From contig NZ_QVMT01000004.1 in NCBI RefSeq assembly GCF_003418935.1, positions 62,282 through 126,281 of the forward strand: a stretch of 64,000 nt of DNA. Reading direction: 5' to 3'. Positions within the stretch are counted from its first letter, which is position 1, and the number at the start of each line of letters is the position of its first letter. Under the pieces are notes generated by a model. That model was not told the DNA's origin. It searched no databases and saw only the letters and a list, made by a program, of their open reading frames with translations. The stretch is from Emticicia sp. C21 (GTDB lineage: Bacteria > Bacteroidota > Bacteroidia > Cytophagales > Spirosomataceae). The position numbers were made by a program, and so were the translations under genes. This document shows positions 33,123 to 41,368 of this stretch, piece after piece.

Positions 33123-34244
33123 TTAATGTAACTGGTATTTCACATATAACCCCTCTGAATGTTCAAACTTACCGTTCTGCACATCGTAATGAGGCTCTAC
33201 TCTTAATGAAATATTCAGCCCATCAATTATTTTCCAGTCTTTTACTAATCTTAGCATTAATATACTTCTATACGGCTCGTAGTAGCCGTTACTATTAAAT
33301 TTAAGGGAATATGTCTGATACAAATCATTACCCATAGGCGCATAAAAGAAATGCCCGAACCAATAACTTACGCCAACCTGAAATTTAGGATGTTGCCAAT
33401 AACCATTTATATAGTAGCCACTTCCTTTCAATGGCGATTCAAAATAGCTTGCATAATAATTATCTGCCACAAGGCTCTGATTATTCAGAAAATCCTTTTG
33501 CACTCTTATACCCAAAGCAGTATTAATAAGTGTCCGGACAGGTTGTAAAGTCTGAATATTTTGTCCTCCTATGTGGTATATACTACCCTGTACCAATGCC
33601 TTAATCTTAAACCCTTTTATGAGCAAAGCAGGGCTATAAAATGAAAGTCCATTCCAGAAAATCTCCTGATGTGTTTGTCCAGGACCAGTGCTCCGCTGCC
33701 AATCAACCCACGCATCAAAATAGGTTTCATCACTGATATCGCTGTTTTTCAGGGTTGTAGTTTTTTGATATTTTATCTGTGCTCCATGCTCCAAAGGTGC
33801 CCGTATCAATCGCTCAAAACTCATCATTGGTTCAATCATCCGGTGATTAATATTTCCCTCAATATTCCCGAATAAAAACCGCCAGTCATTATGCTTTACC
33901 TGAAGAGTAAAAGTGGGCTGAATCTCCATAAAACCACTGGTACCGAACTCTTTTCTGGCAAAACCACCTAATTCGAGAGATACTTTTTCATGCGGTTGAT
34001 AACTTACTTTGGGGTTGACATAATACCCAAAAAGCGTGTATCCATCGGCTATATTATTAAAATATTCGTTGTTTCGAGCATAGCCTAAAGAGGAGAATTT
34101 AAATTGAACTTTTCCAAGTTTAGACTTGTTATAAGAATAGGTATTTTCCAGTGAACTTGTATTGGTCTGCGCTTGCGTTTTTGAGAAAATTCCAATCAAA
34201 CATGCCATACAAAAAATTTTCCAATTATAAAATCCGTTCATCAT
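33123..34244 (-). CDS. Outer-membrane beta-barrel protein, unknown function
   Basis: A 373-residue exported protein. I start it at the ATG complement of 34242-34244, giving MMNGFYNWKIFCMACLIGIF and cleavage near TQAQ. The rest is rich in alternating aromatic/polar strands (NPKVSYQPHEKVSLELGGFA, FKIKALVQGSIYHIGG, WQHPKFQVGVSYWFGHFF) and ends in VKYQLH, all typical of outer-membrane barrels. No porin family named. Its start region carries a direct repeat that includes the ATG ATG pair. No minus-strand -7 box is clear. Confidence 0.75.
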   Translation of the reverse strand: MMNGFYNWKIFCMACLIGIFSKTQAQTNTSSLENTYSYNKSKLGKVQFKFSSLGYARNNEYFNNIADGYTLFGYYVNPKVSYQPHEKVSLELGGFARKEFGTSGFMEIQPTFTLQVKHNDWRFLFGNIEGNINHRMIEPMMSFERLIRAPLEHGAQIKYQKTTTLKNSDISDETYFDAWVDWQRSTGPGQTHQEIFWNGLSFYSPALLIKGFKIKALVQGSIYHIGGQNIQTLQPVRTLINTALGIRVQKDFLNNQSLVADNYYASYFESPLKGSGYYINGYWQHPKFQVGVSYWFGHFFYAPMGNDLYQTYSLKFNSNGYYEPYRSILMLRLVKDWKIIDGLNISLRVEPHYDVQNGKFEHSEGLYVKYQLH

Positions 34245-34265
34245 TAAAAAAAACCGTTCATCATT
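34234..34265. repeat. Direct repeat containing the start codons
   Basis: CCGTTCATCATT occurs at 34234-34245 and 34254-34265, period 20 bp, each followed by an A or T run. The second copy is in a different frame from the gene. Confidence 0.6.
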
Positions 34266-34664
34266 TTTTTGCTGCATAGTATTCTAATTTTTTATACCTT
34301 TGTATAGTCTTAAAGGTCGTGGGGTGATACAAATATTTAAAACAGATTGTTATTTCAAAGACAAAATAAAGGAATAAAAATTTCAAAAATTCAATTGCAT
34401 TTTTTTTATAAAAACCTAAACACTACCAAATACCAAAATTAAGCATTTTCCTTTCAGATAGGAAAGTAAAGAAAAAAGAATGAAATTAGGTACTTTGGCT
34501 CATTTTAAAATTATTAAAAGGTAGAAATATATAATGATAGAGAAATAGGAAAAGTGATAGAGTAATCAGGTTGAGGTGTTTGATAAAGCGTAGATTTTTA
34601 AAACAGCTATTGTCAATTAATATAAGTGCGGTCGCCGCGCGATTAACCTTAAATTTTTAAAAAA
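34266..34664. other. 400-base intergenic region with an orphan promoter-like box
   Basis: No open frame or tRNA. It contains a plus-strand -7 box TACCTTTG (34294-34301), long AT-rich stretches, and a small GC-rich hairpin GCGG-TCG-CCGC near 34628-34638 just before the SRPBCC gene. It may hold a long 5' leader or a small RNA; nothing further is supported. Confidence 0.4.
34294..34301 (+). promoter_or_regulatory. -7 box TACCTTTG, 364 bases from the next gene
   Basis: Matches TAnnTTTG on the plus strand, far upstream of the SRPBCC ATG at 34665. Confidence 0.35.
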
Positions 34665-35204
34665 ATGAAAATTCTAAAAACTATCCTATTTGTTATTCTT
34701 GGTATTGTAGTTATCTGTTTAACAGCGGCATTGTTCATCAAAAAAGATTACGCTGTTGAAAAAGAAGTGGTAATCAGCCAGCCGAAAGCAGTTGTGTTCG
34801 ATTACATTAAGATGTTGAAAAATCAAAACAATTTTAGTGTATGGGCACAAATGGATCCCAACATGAAAAAAGAATTCAAGGGTACTGATGGCACCGCAGG
34901 TTTTGTATCAGCCTGGGATAGTGAAAATGGCAATGTAGGAAAAGGCGAACAGGAAATAAAGAATATTGTTGAGGGTGAAAGAGTAGATTACAAATTGCAT
35001 TTTATTGAACCTTTCGAATCAACAAGTGATGCTTATATGACAACTGAAAGCGTGGACTCAACCCATACAAAAGTAAAATGGGGTTTCGTAGGAAGAATGA
35101 ATTATCCGACCAACCTGATGCTAGCCTTCATGGATATGAACGAAGCAATTGGAAAGGATTTTTCTACAGGGCTAACCAATTTAAAAGGCTTATTGGAAAA
35201 ATAA
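34665..35204 (+). CDS. SRPBCC-fold (polyketide cyclase/START-like) membrane-anchored protein
   Basis: A 179-residue protein with one N-terminal span (LKTILFVILGIVVICLTAAL) and a single SRPBCC domain that binds hydrophobic ligands. Recognisable features are the VEKEVVISQPKAVVFDYI start and the C-terminal helix (MDMNEAIGKDFSTGLTNLK). Ligand unknown. A short open frame follows after 10 bases and recA after 280 bases. Confidence 0.85.
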   Translation: MKILKTILFVILGIVVICLTAALFIKKDYAVEKEVVISQPKAVVFDYIKMLKNQNNFSVWAQMDPNMKKEFKGTDGTAGFVSAWDSENGNVGKGEQEIKNIVEGERVDYKLHFIEPFESTSDAYMTTESVDSTHTKVKWGFVGRMNYPTNLMLAFMDMNEAIGKDFSTGLTNLKGLLEK

Positions 35205-35214
35205 TTCTAAAAAA

Positions 35215-35436
35215 ATGGCTGTAATTAAAACAAAGTACAGGAGTAAAAGTGTTAAAGATGTTCTGAACACAACTCGAACTAAGAAAAAACGTTTAGATTG
35301 TTTCGACTTACTGAAAATGGCAAGTCAACAGGAAACTGAGAAAAAAATAGAGAATGTATTAGTTGTATCAAATCTATTAGCAAATTTTCAGCGGTTAATA
35401 CACGAAAATTTTATTTCGACGGCAAACGTTAAATAA
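35215..35436 (+). CDS. Small basic hypothetical protein, 73 aa
   Basis: Starts 10 bases after the SRPBCC stop, codes for a Lys-rich peptide (MAVIKTKYRSKSVKDVLNTT) with no motif or signal. There is no competing frame and spacing fits co-transcription, but length and lack of a family leave it uncertain. Confidence 0.45.
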   Translation: MAVIKTKYRSKSVKDVLNTTRTKKKRLDCFDLLKMASQQETEKKIENVLVVSNLLANFQRLIHENFISTANVK

Positions 35437-35483
35437 TCACTCAATCTTAAATAAGTAACAAATAAATCACATAAATATAAAAA

Positions 35484-36551
35484 ATGGCAGCAGAAAAAGA
35501 CGTAACCAGCGACAAATTGAAGATTCTCCAAACAACCATGGAGAAATTGGACAAAACTTTTGGTAAGGGTACCGTAATGAGATTGAGCGATACAAAAGTT
35601 TTAGAAATTCCTTCTATTTCTACTGGCTCACTTGGACTTGACCTTGCGTTGGGTGTAGGTGGTTTTCCGAAAGGGCGTATTATTGAAATATATGGGCCTG
35701 AATCTTCAGGTAAAACAACCCTGGCAATGCAAGCCATTGCAGAAGCACAAAAAGGTGGCGGAATAGCAGCCTTTATCGATGCAGAGCATGCTTTCGACCG
35801 TGTTTATGCCCAGAAACTAGGTATCGATACCAAAAACTTGCTTATCTCGCAACCTGATTATGGTGAGCAGGCACTCGAAATCGCTGAACATCTTATTAGT
35901 TCAGGTGCAGTTGATATCTGTGTCATTGACTCAGTAGCTGCGCTTGTACCTAAGGCAGAGTTAGAAGGCGATATGGGTGATAGCAAAATGGGTCTTCAGG
36001 CACGTATGATGTCTCAAGCCATGCGTAAACTAACGGGTACCATTAACAAAACAGGTTGTTGCTGTATTTTTATCAACCAACTACGTGATAAAATTGGTGT
36101 AATGTTCGGAAGCCCTGAAACCACTACTGGTGGTAATGCATTGAAATTCTATGCTTCTGTCAGAATTGATATCCGCCGTATTGGTGCCATCAAAGATGGT
36201 GACGATGTATTGGGTAACCGTACCCGTGTAAAAGTAGTTAAAAATAAAGTTGCTCCTCCGTTTAAAGTAGTAGAATTTGATATTCTTTACGGACAAGGCG
36301 TGTCTAAATCAGGTGAAGTACTTGACCTGGCGGTAGACCTTGAAATTGTGAAGAAAGCAGGTTCATGGTTCTCTTATAATGGCAGCAAATTAGGACAAGG
36401 ACGTGATGGTGTGAGAGATATGTTAAAAGATAATCCTGAATTGCTTTCAGAATTAGAAGACAAAATCAAAGCCGCAGTGGCAACTAACTCCGATGCCTTA
36501 ATGGATACCAAACCCGGTGACCAGGATGGTGTTGTAGACAAAGACGAGTAA
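35484..36551 (+). CDS. recA: Recombinase RecA
   Basis: A 355-residue DNA strand-exchange ATPase for homologous recombination and the SOS response. Walker A is GPESSGKT (71-78), Walker B is [12 protein letters not shown], and loop L2 lies after [20 protein letters not shown]. Length is normal. No LexA box is apparent in the 47 bases ahead. The C-terminal tail is acidic ([15 protein letters not shown]). A terminator follows. Confidence 0.99.
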   Translation: MAAEKDVTSDKLKILQTTMEKLDKTFGKGTVMRLSDTKVLEIPSISTGSLGLDLALGVGGFPKGRIIEIYGPESSGKTTLAMQAIAEAQKGGGIAAFIDAEHAFDRVYAQKLGIDTKNLLISQPDYGEQALEIAEHLISSGAVDICVIDSVAALVPKAELEGDMGDSKMGLQARMMSQAMRKLTGTINKTGCCCIFINQLRDKIGVMFGSPETTTGGNALKFYASVRIDIRRIGAIKDGDDVLGNRTRVKVVKNKVAPPFKVVEFDILYGQGVSKSGEVLDLAVDLEIVKKAGSWFSYNGSKLGQGRDGVRDMLKDNPELLSELEDKIKAAVATNSDALMDTKPGDQDGVVDKDE

Positions 36552-36582
36552 AATAGATACATTAGGATATAAGTTTGGATTC

Positions 36583-36615
36583 GAAAAAGGCCGCCCATTG
36601 GGTGGTCTTTTTTTT
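36583..36615 (+). terminator. recA terminator
   Basis: AAAGGCCGCCC / GGGTGGTCTTT stem with two G-T pairs, three-base loop and a long T run. Confidence 0.8.
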
Positions 36616-36922
36616 TCCTCTGTTTTTCTAAAATTTCTCTATAATTGAATAGCCACAATATACACTAAGGTACACTTTGTATCACAATTTGCTCGAATTA
36701 GTATATAGTGTAACATAGTGCTTCCATTATGTACATTATGGCAAAATCACCGAACAATAAAATAAAAATTTCTTTCTCCTTTTTCCATTCCCCTTTCTCC
36801 ACGCTCCAAAATCTCATCAAATTTTCAAACGTCACCGTCCTGATTTCTATCCTATCATCAAAAGTATCTTGAGGGTTGCCAACCTATTCTCTTGCTTTGT
36901 CCCCGTAAACAAAAACAAAAAT
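36616..36922. other. Intergenic region between recA and pspA
   Basis: About 300 bases without a gene. It includes short imperfect inverted segments around TATACACTA / TAGTGTAAC (36658-36720) and a pyrimidine-rich tract (CTTTCTCC-like, 36768-36812). No clear promoter box or RNA gene is visible. Confidence 0.35.
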
Positions 36923-37732
36923 ATGTGGACAAACCTACTTAAACGAATACTAAATATCAGTAAAGCCAAAGCCAACGATACCCTCGATCATATAGAAGAC
37001 CCGGTGCAAATGATGAAGTTGGCAGTGGTAGAATTGGAAGAAGCAATTACCAAAGTAACTAAAGCTTTAGCAGTTGCCATGGCTAACCAATTAAGGTTGG
37101 AAAAAGACCATGAGCAGTTCAAACTGGAAGGTATTTCGTGGTATCAGAAAGCTGCTATTGCCTTGCAGAGTGGTAATGAAGACATGGCTAAAAAAGCGCT
37201 TTCACAAAAGGCTTTGGCTGAAAAAAAAGAAACAGAGTATGGCGCTTTGGCTGAAAACTCGCGCCACATGGTACAGCAGTTGAATGAGCAATTAGATGAA
37301 TTTAAGCTTAAACTGGAAGAAGCCAAAACCAAACAACGCATCTATGCCGCTAAAGCTGAAAGCGCCAAAGCTCAGAGGCAAATTTCGGAGTCGTTGGGAG
37401 GATTGAATTCGACAGCACTCGCTAATATGAGCAAGTATGAGGATAAAATTAATCAATTAGCTGCCGAAGCAGAAAGCCTTACCACTTTGAACTCTATTAC
37501 GACCGGCTTGAACAGAGAATTTCGGGAAATGGAGAATGATATGCTTGTGCAAAATGATTTGGAAAAGTTGAAGAACCAGTTAGCAATTGAGTCAGAAAAG
37601 CAGAAGGAAGAGCGAATGGAGGCGATTCAGAAAAAATTGAATGAGATGAATCAACAGGATAGTCAATTGCCCGCTGCAAGTAATCCTAAACCAGATATAG
37701 ATAAATTATTAAATGATTTTTTTAAACAATAA
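36923..37732 (+). CDS. PspA/IM30 family membrane-stress protein
   Basis: A 269-residue coiled-coil ESCRT-III-like protein that coats and stabilises the inner membrane. I start it at the ATG at 36923 (MWTNLLKRILNISKAKANDT), the normal amphipathic helix of the family; an 18-codon upstream extension looks non-coding. EDPVQMMKLAV and long Lys/Glu/Gln helices follow to about residue 245, with a short tail (PKPDIDKLLNDFFKQ). It heads a cluster with two TerD genes, 13 bases apart, so a joint role in envelope stress is likely. Confidence 0.9.
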   Translation: MWTNLLKRILNISKAKANDTLDHIEDPVQMMKLAVVELEEAITKVTKALAVAMANQLRLEKDHEQFKLEGISWYQKAAIALQSGNEDMAKKALSQKALAEKKETEYGALAENSRHMVQQLNEQLDEFKLKLEEAKTKQRIYAAKAESAKAQRQISESLGGLNSTALANMSKYEDKINQLAAEAESLTTLNSITTGLNREFREMENDMLVQNDLEKLKNQLAIESEKQKEERMEAIQKKLNEMNQQDSQLPAASNPKPDIDKLLNDFFKQ

Positions 37733-37745
37733 ACTATAAAAAACA

Positions 37746-38303
37746 ATGTCGATTAATTTAAAAAAGGGTGGTTCTATTAACCTGACCAAAGAAATGACCA
37801 AGCTTAACAAGGTGATGATAGGATTAGGATGGGAACAAACAGGTAGAAATGTGGACTTAGATGCTTCTGTTTTTATTCTGGGTGCTAACGGCCGGCTATT
37901 AGCTGAAGAGTATTTTGTCTTCTATAACAACCTGAAGTCGCCGGATAAAGCTGTTGAACACATGGGAGATAACCGTACCGGTTCGGCAGAAGATGATGAC
38001 GAGATAATCCTGGCAAACCTCGAAAGTATAACACCTAATGCTACAGAATTAGCCGTTTGTGTATCTATTCATGATGCAGTTAACCGTGGGCACAACTTTG
38101 GTTTGTTGAAAGATGCTTATATCAGGATTATAGATGTAGACAGCAAAAAGGAAATTACACGTTACGACCTTGATGCCTCACACTTTGTTGAAAACTCTGT
38201 GGTATTTGCCAAGGTAAAGAAGTCAGGTAATGAATGGTTTTTCCATGCTACCTCACAAGGCTCTATGACCGAATTACAAGGTTTAGTTGATCTATTTCTT
38301 TAA
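37746..38303 (+). CDS. TerD family protein (1)
   Basis: A 185-residue calcium-binding stress protein of the tellurite-resistance TerD family. Signature segments are GLGWEQ with NVDLDASVFILG, HMGDNRTGSAEDDDEI with the acidic calcium ligands, and the last strand WFFHATSQGSMTEL. Length is normal. It sits between pspA (13 bases) and a second terD (18 bases). Cytoplasmic. No terC, terB or terF is nearby, so it is a short form of the Ter system. Confidence 0.93.
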   Translation: MSINLKKGGSINLTKEMTKLNKVMIGLGWEQTGRNVDLDASVFILGANGRLLAEEYFVFYNNLKSPDKAVEHMGDNRTGSAEDDDEIILANLESITPNATELAVCVSIHDAVNRGHNFGLLKDAYIRIIDVDSKKEITRYDLDASHFVENSVVFAKVKKSGNEWFFHATSQGSMTELQGLVDLFL

Positions 38304-38321
38304 TCTTTACACGCTATCTTA

Positions 38322-38930
38322 ATGATAAATCTGACTAAAAACTCAAAGATTTCATTAGAAAAAAATGGAATTGACTTAAAAGAAATTACCGTTGGCTTGG
38401 ACTGGGGAAGTATCAAACATAAAGCTTTCTTTGGCCTGCTCAGCAACGATGAAGCTGTTGACTTAGACGGTTCGGTTTCACTTTTTGATACAAACAAAAA
38501 AGAAATTGAAACTATCTATTATAATAACCTGAAATCAAAAAACGGAGCCATTAAACATAGTGGAGATGACAGAATTGGTGATAGTGGCGCAGATAATAAA
38601 GATAATGAAGTGATAAGTATCAATCTGGAGAAAGTTGCAGCAGAAGTAGATACGATATTCTTCTATCTGAACTCATACAAACAACAGGATTTTGCTACCA
38701 TTCCTTATTCGAAAATCAGAATTATGGAGGGCAAGCACCATAACCCGAAAAATGTATTTGCCAATTTCAACTTATCGGCTGATGCAACCTATGGAGGGCA
38801 TGTATCCATGCTAATGGCTAAGCTGAAACGTACGCATGGCTCACGGTGGGAATTCACGGCTTTAGGCCAACCCATTGCGGCCAAAGATATTGCTGGGACT
38901 ATCAAGTTGATTCAAAGCGAATATCTATAG
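38322..38930 (+). CDS. TerD family protein (2), divergent
   Basis: A 202-residue TerD-domain protein, more diverged than the preceding one. It retains ITVGLDWG, DLDGSVSLFD and HSGDDRIGDSGADNKDNEVI, so calcium binding should be kept, with a longer acidic loop. It ends the pspA-terD-terD cluster and converges with the pseudouridine synthase gene. Confidence 0.9.
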   Translation: MINLTKNSKISLEKNGIDLKEITVGLDWGSIKHKAFFGLLSNDEAVDLDGSVSLFDTNKKEIETIYYNNLKSKNGAIKHSGDDRIGDSGADNKDNEVISINLEKVAAEVDTIFFYLNSYKQQDFATIPYSKIRIMEGKHHNPKNVFANFNLSADATYGGHVSMLMAKLKRTHGSRWEFTALGQPIAAKDIAGTIKLIQSEYL

Positions 38931-38972
38931 TAGATATTCATGGTTGCTACTTTTGTAGTACCCATATTCCTG

Positions 38973-39647
38973 TTATTTGACATCGGTAAGAATACGATAC
39001 TTACCAGCTGTTAAGTCCCCTAATTCAATCATACCCATTCTGATGCGAACAAGCCTTAATACTTCATAATGAAGTTTATAGCACATCCTCCTGATTTGCC
39101 GGTTTAATCCCTGAATCAGAATGATTCTGAAAGTAAAATCGTCTATCTTTTCTATCTGGCAAGGCAAAGTCATCTTTCCCATGATTTTGATGCCCTTAGC
39201 CATAGATGCTAAGAAATATTCATCAATAGGCTTATCAACCGTTACAATATATTCTTTTTCGGTCTTATTCTCATTACGAAGCATTTTGTCGTAGAGTGTA
39301 CCATCATTTGTCAGAAATAATAATCCCTCTGATTCTTTATCCAATCTGCCTATCGGGAACAATTCTTCTTCAAATGGCAGAATATCTTTCAGATTATCAG
39401 CTATTGCAGTATTCAATGTAGTTTCTATGCCTCGTGGCTTGTAAAAAGCGATATAGATAAGCTTTTTCCCTTCCTTTAATACTTCATTATTATAAACCAC
39501 TTCATCTGTCTGGCTTAGTTCTACATTGGTACTAACCGACATACCATTTACCTGAACCTCACCTGACAATATGAGTTCCAAAGCCCTCCGATTAGAAACC
39601 CGTAGTTTCCAAACTAACAGATATTGCAGACGATTCCTGAAAGTCAT
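38973..39647 (-). CDS. RsuA/RluB-family pseudouridine synthase, RluF-like
   Basis: A 224-residue enzyme that isomerises uridine to pseudouridine in rRNA or tRNA. An N-terminal S4 domain (residues 5-60, NRRALELILSGEVQVNG) is followed by the catalytic domain with FPIGRLDKESEGLLFL, where Asp is the catalytic residue. RluF is the closest type, but RluB/RluE cannot be excluded. Its ATG overlaps the stop of the RqcH gene by one base (TAATG), so the two are translationally coupled. Confidence 0.9.
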   Translation of the reverse strand: MTFRNRLQYLLVWKLRVSNRRALELILSGEVQVNGMSVSTNVELSQTDEVVYNNEVLKEGKKLIYIAFYKPRGIETTLNTAIADNLKDILPFEEELFPIGRLDKESEGLLFLTNDGTLYDKMLRNENKTEKEYIVTVDKPIDEYFLASMAKGIKIMGKMTLPCQIEKIDDFTFRIILIQGLNRQIRRMCYKLHYEVLRLVRIRMGMIELGDLTAGKYRILTDVK

Positions 39648-41200
39648 TAATTCGGCATTTTGGGCTCTACCATTACCACTTCTTCTTTTTCCACAATCAC
39701 TTGTCCTTCTGCCAGATCTTTTGTCTTTCGCACAAATTTCTTTTGCGTCAATATTACAGGCGCTAAGCTTTCATTCCGCCGTTTAGAATAATAAGCTGCC
39801 AAAGAAGCCGCTGATTCTTTTACTGTATTAGGTATCTTTTTACCTGCTTTGTATTTTACTACCACGTGTGAGCCTTGTGCATCGCGGGCATGTAGCCATA
39901 GGTCTTCTTTATAGGCATATTGCTGGGTAAGCAAATCATTATTTTTGGCATTCCGGCCAACCAGAATCTCAAAGCCTTCTACTTCAAATCGTTTGAATAA
40001 TTCTTTATAGTTGGTTGTCTGAGAAGAATTACGAGCAAGCTTGTTGGCTTTCAGATAATTGCGTAGTGCCTTTAAATGTTCTGCCTGCTCTATTTTTTCT
40101 ATATGCAGGTTCAGATTTTTCAGCAGTTCTTCACGGCTTTCGATGTTTTCCATCAGTTTTTCAATTTCTATCTTTTCGTTCTTAGCCTTACGATAAAAAT
40201 TCTCCGCATTTTTCTGGGGAGAAAGCTCGGGCTTCAATTTAATAACGATGTCCTTATCCCGATAAAAATCAAATAATTCTGCTTTCTCGGCTCTCTCCGG
40301 TATCTGATGCAGGTTGGCCATAAGTATATGCCCGATTTCTTCGTTCTTAATATCAGAATCAACAGCTTCCAGCCGCTGATAGGCATCTTTCAGATATAAA
40401 TCAGTTTGTTTCTTTTCTTTGGTTAGTTTCCGCAGAATCTCGGCCTTTTCTTTATCAAGGGTACTGACTTTGTTATAAATAACATAGAAAGCATTGATTG
40501 CTTCGATAGGCTTGTCAAACTCCTGCAAAACCTCCCCTATTGGCAACAGAGATAAATGCAATTGATGTTCCCAGCGAATAATATAGTATCGGGGATTTTC
40601 TAATTTATGGAGAGTTTCCTGGATTCTTTGCCAGGTGATTGGCTCTTCTTCCAGATAAGTATTTACTAATTTCCCAAAAGTTGGGAATAGTTTTCGGTAA
40701 TCCTGATTATTTGCCTGAAACGCATCAAATGACTGATCTATCTGACGATCTAAAGTACTAATCCGGAGATTTTTATCAGCTACAATTTTACTATGGAAGA
40801 GGTCGATTACTTCATTATTCTGAAATAGAATGATATTAGAACGATTGCCATACATCTTGAAAACTACCGAAAAGCCTTGCTCAAAATTAATAGCAAAGCA
40901 TCGTTCATTCAGAAATTGCCTTATACCTGTAACCTCTAAATCAATTAGTTGATTAAATAAATCAATGCTGTTTTTTTTGGCTCTCTCAAACTGATCAGTA
41001 AAATATAAGCAGGAGAAATCCGGAAAAACGACGGCTTTAAGAAAAAACTCTTTATAGTTTTTCTTTTTCCCACGGGCAGCGGCAAACCCAAAAACCAATT
41101 CATCTTTTTCCTGACTGAAACATTCCATCAATTTCAGTCCGGTGATTTTAGTTTCTACTTGCAGAGTAAGTTGCCGTAAGAAATAATAATTATTTTGCAC
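39647..41200 (-). CDS. NFACT-family protein (RqcH-like ribosome quality control factor)
   Basis: A 517-residue protein of the RqcH/Tae2/NEMF family, which adds C-terminal alanine tails to stalled nascent chains on 50S subunits. NFACT-N is at about 1-190, then two helix-hairpin/coiled-coil parts (190-400), and NFACT-R at about 405-510 with LWLHARDAQGSHVVVK. The position of the tRNA-interacting Asp-Arg pair of RqcH appears to be Glu99-Arg100 (LNERCFAI). It is co-transcribed with the pseudouridine synthase gene, and has a minus-strand -7 box at 41223-41230. Confidence 0.9.
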   Translation of the reverse strand: MQNNYYFLRQLTLQVETKITGLKLMECFSQEKDELVFGFAAARGKKKNYKEFFLKAVVFPDFSCLYFTDQFERAKKNSIDLFNQLIDLEVTGIRQFLNERCFAINFEQGFSVVFKMYGNRSNIILFQNNEVIDLFHSKIVADKNLRISTLDRQIDQSFDAFQANNQDYRKLFPTFGKLVNTYLEEEPITWQRIQETLHKLENPRYYIIRWEHQLHLSLLPIGEVLQEFDKPIEAINAFYVIYNKVSTLDKEKAEILRKLTKEKKQTDLYLKDAYQRLEAVDSDIKNEEIGHILMANLHQIPERAEKAELFDFYRDKDIVIKLKPELSPQKNAENFYRKAKNEKIEIEKLMENIESREELLKNLNLHIEKIEQAEHLKALRNYLKANKLARNSSQTTNYKELFKRFEVEGFEILVGRNAKNNDLLTQQYAYKEDLWLHARDAQGSHVVVKYKAGKKIPNTVKESAASLAAYYSKRRNESLAPVILTQKKFVRKTKDLAEGQVIVEKEEVVMVEPKMPN

Positions 41201-41222
41201 GATTCAATAGTATATGAGTCTG

Positions 41223-41230
41223 CAAAGGTA
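41223..41230 (-). promoter_or_regulatory. -7 box TACCTTTG for the RqcH-pseudouridine synthase pair
   Basis: CAAAGGTA on the plus strand, 23 bases before the start codon on the minus strand. Confidence 0.5.
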
Positions 41231-41368
41231 GCTTAATTTGAATAAATACCGAAAAAGCTGTAACCAGCTATAGTAAAACCAAAAAGTAGCCGTAAAATAA
41301 ATTTAATAATTAAGACATATAAAACTACACTATTAGGCTTAACTTCGTTTAAAACCCAAACACCTCCT

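Noticed and set aside
34620-34645. Riboswitch or tRNA in the GC-rich patch before the SRPBCC gene
   Set aside because: Only a 4-bp stem is present, with no cloverleaf or known aptamer motif.
38973-39786. Plus-strand frames opposite the pseudouridine synthase and RqcH genes
   Set aside because: They overlap well-supported genes on the other strand and show no family features.
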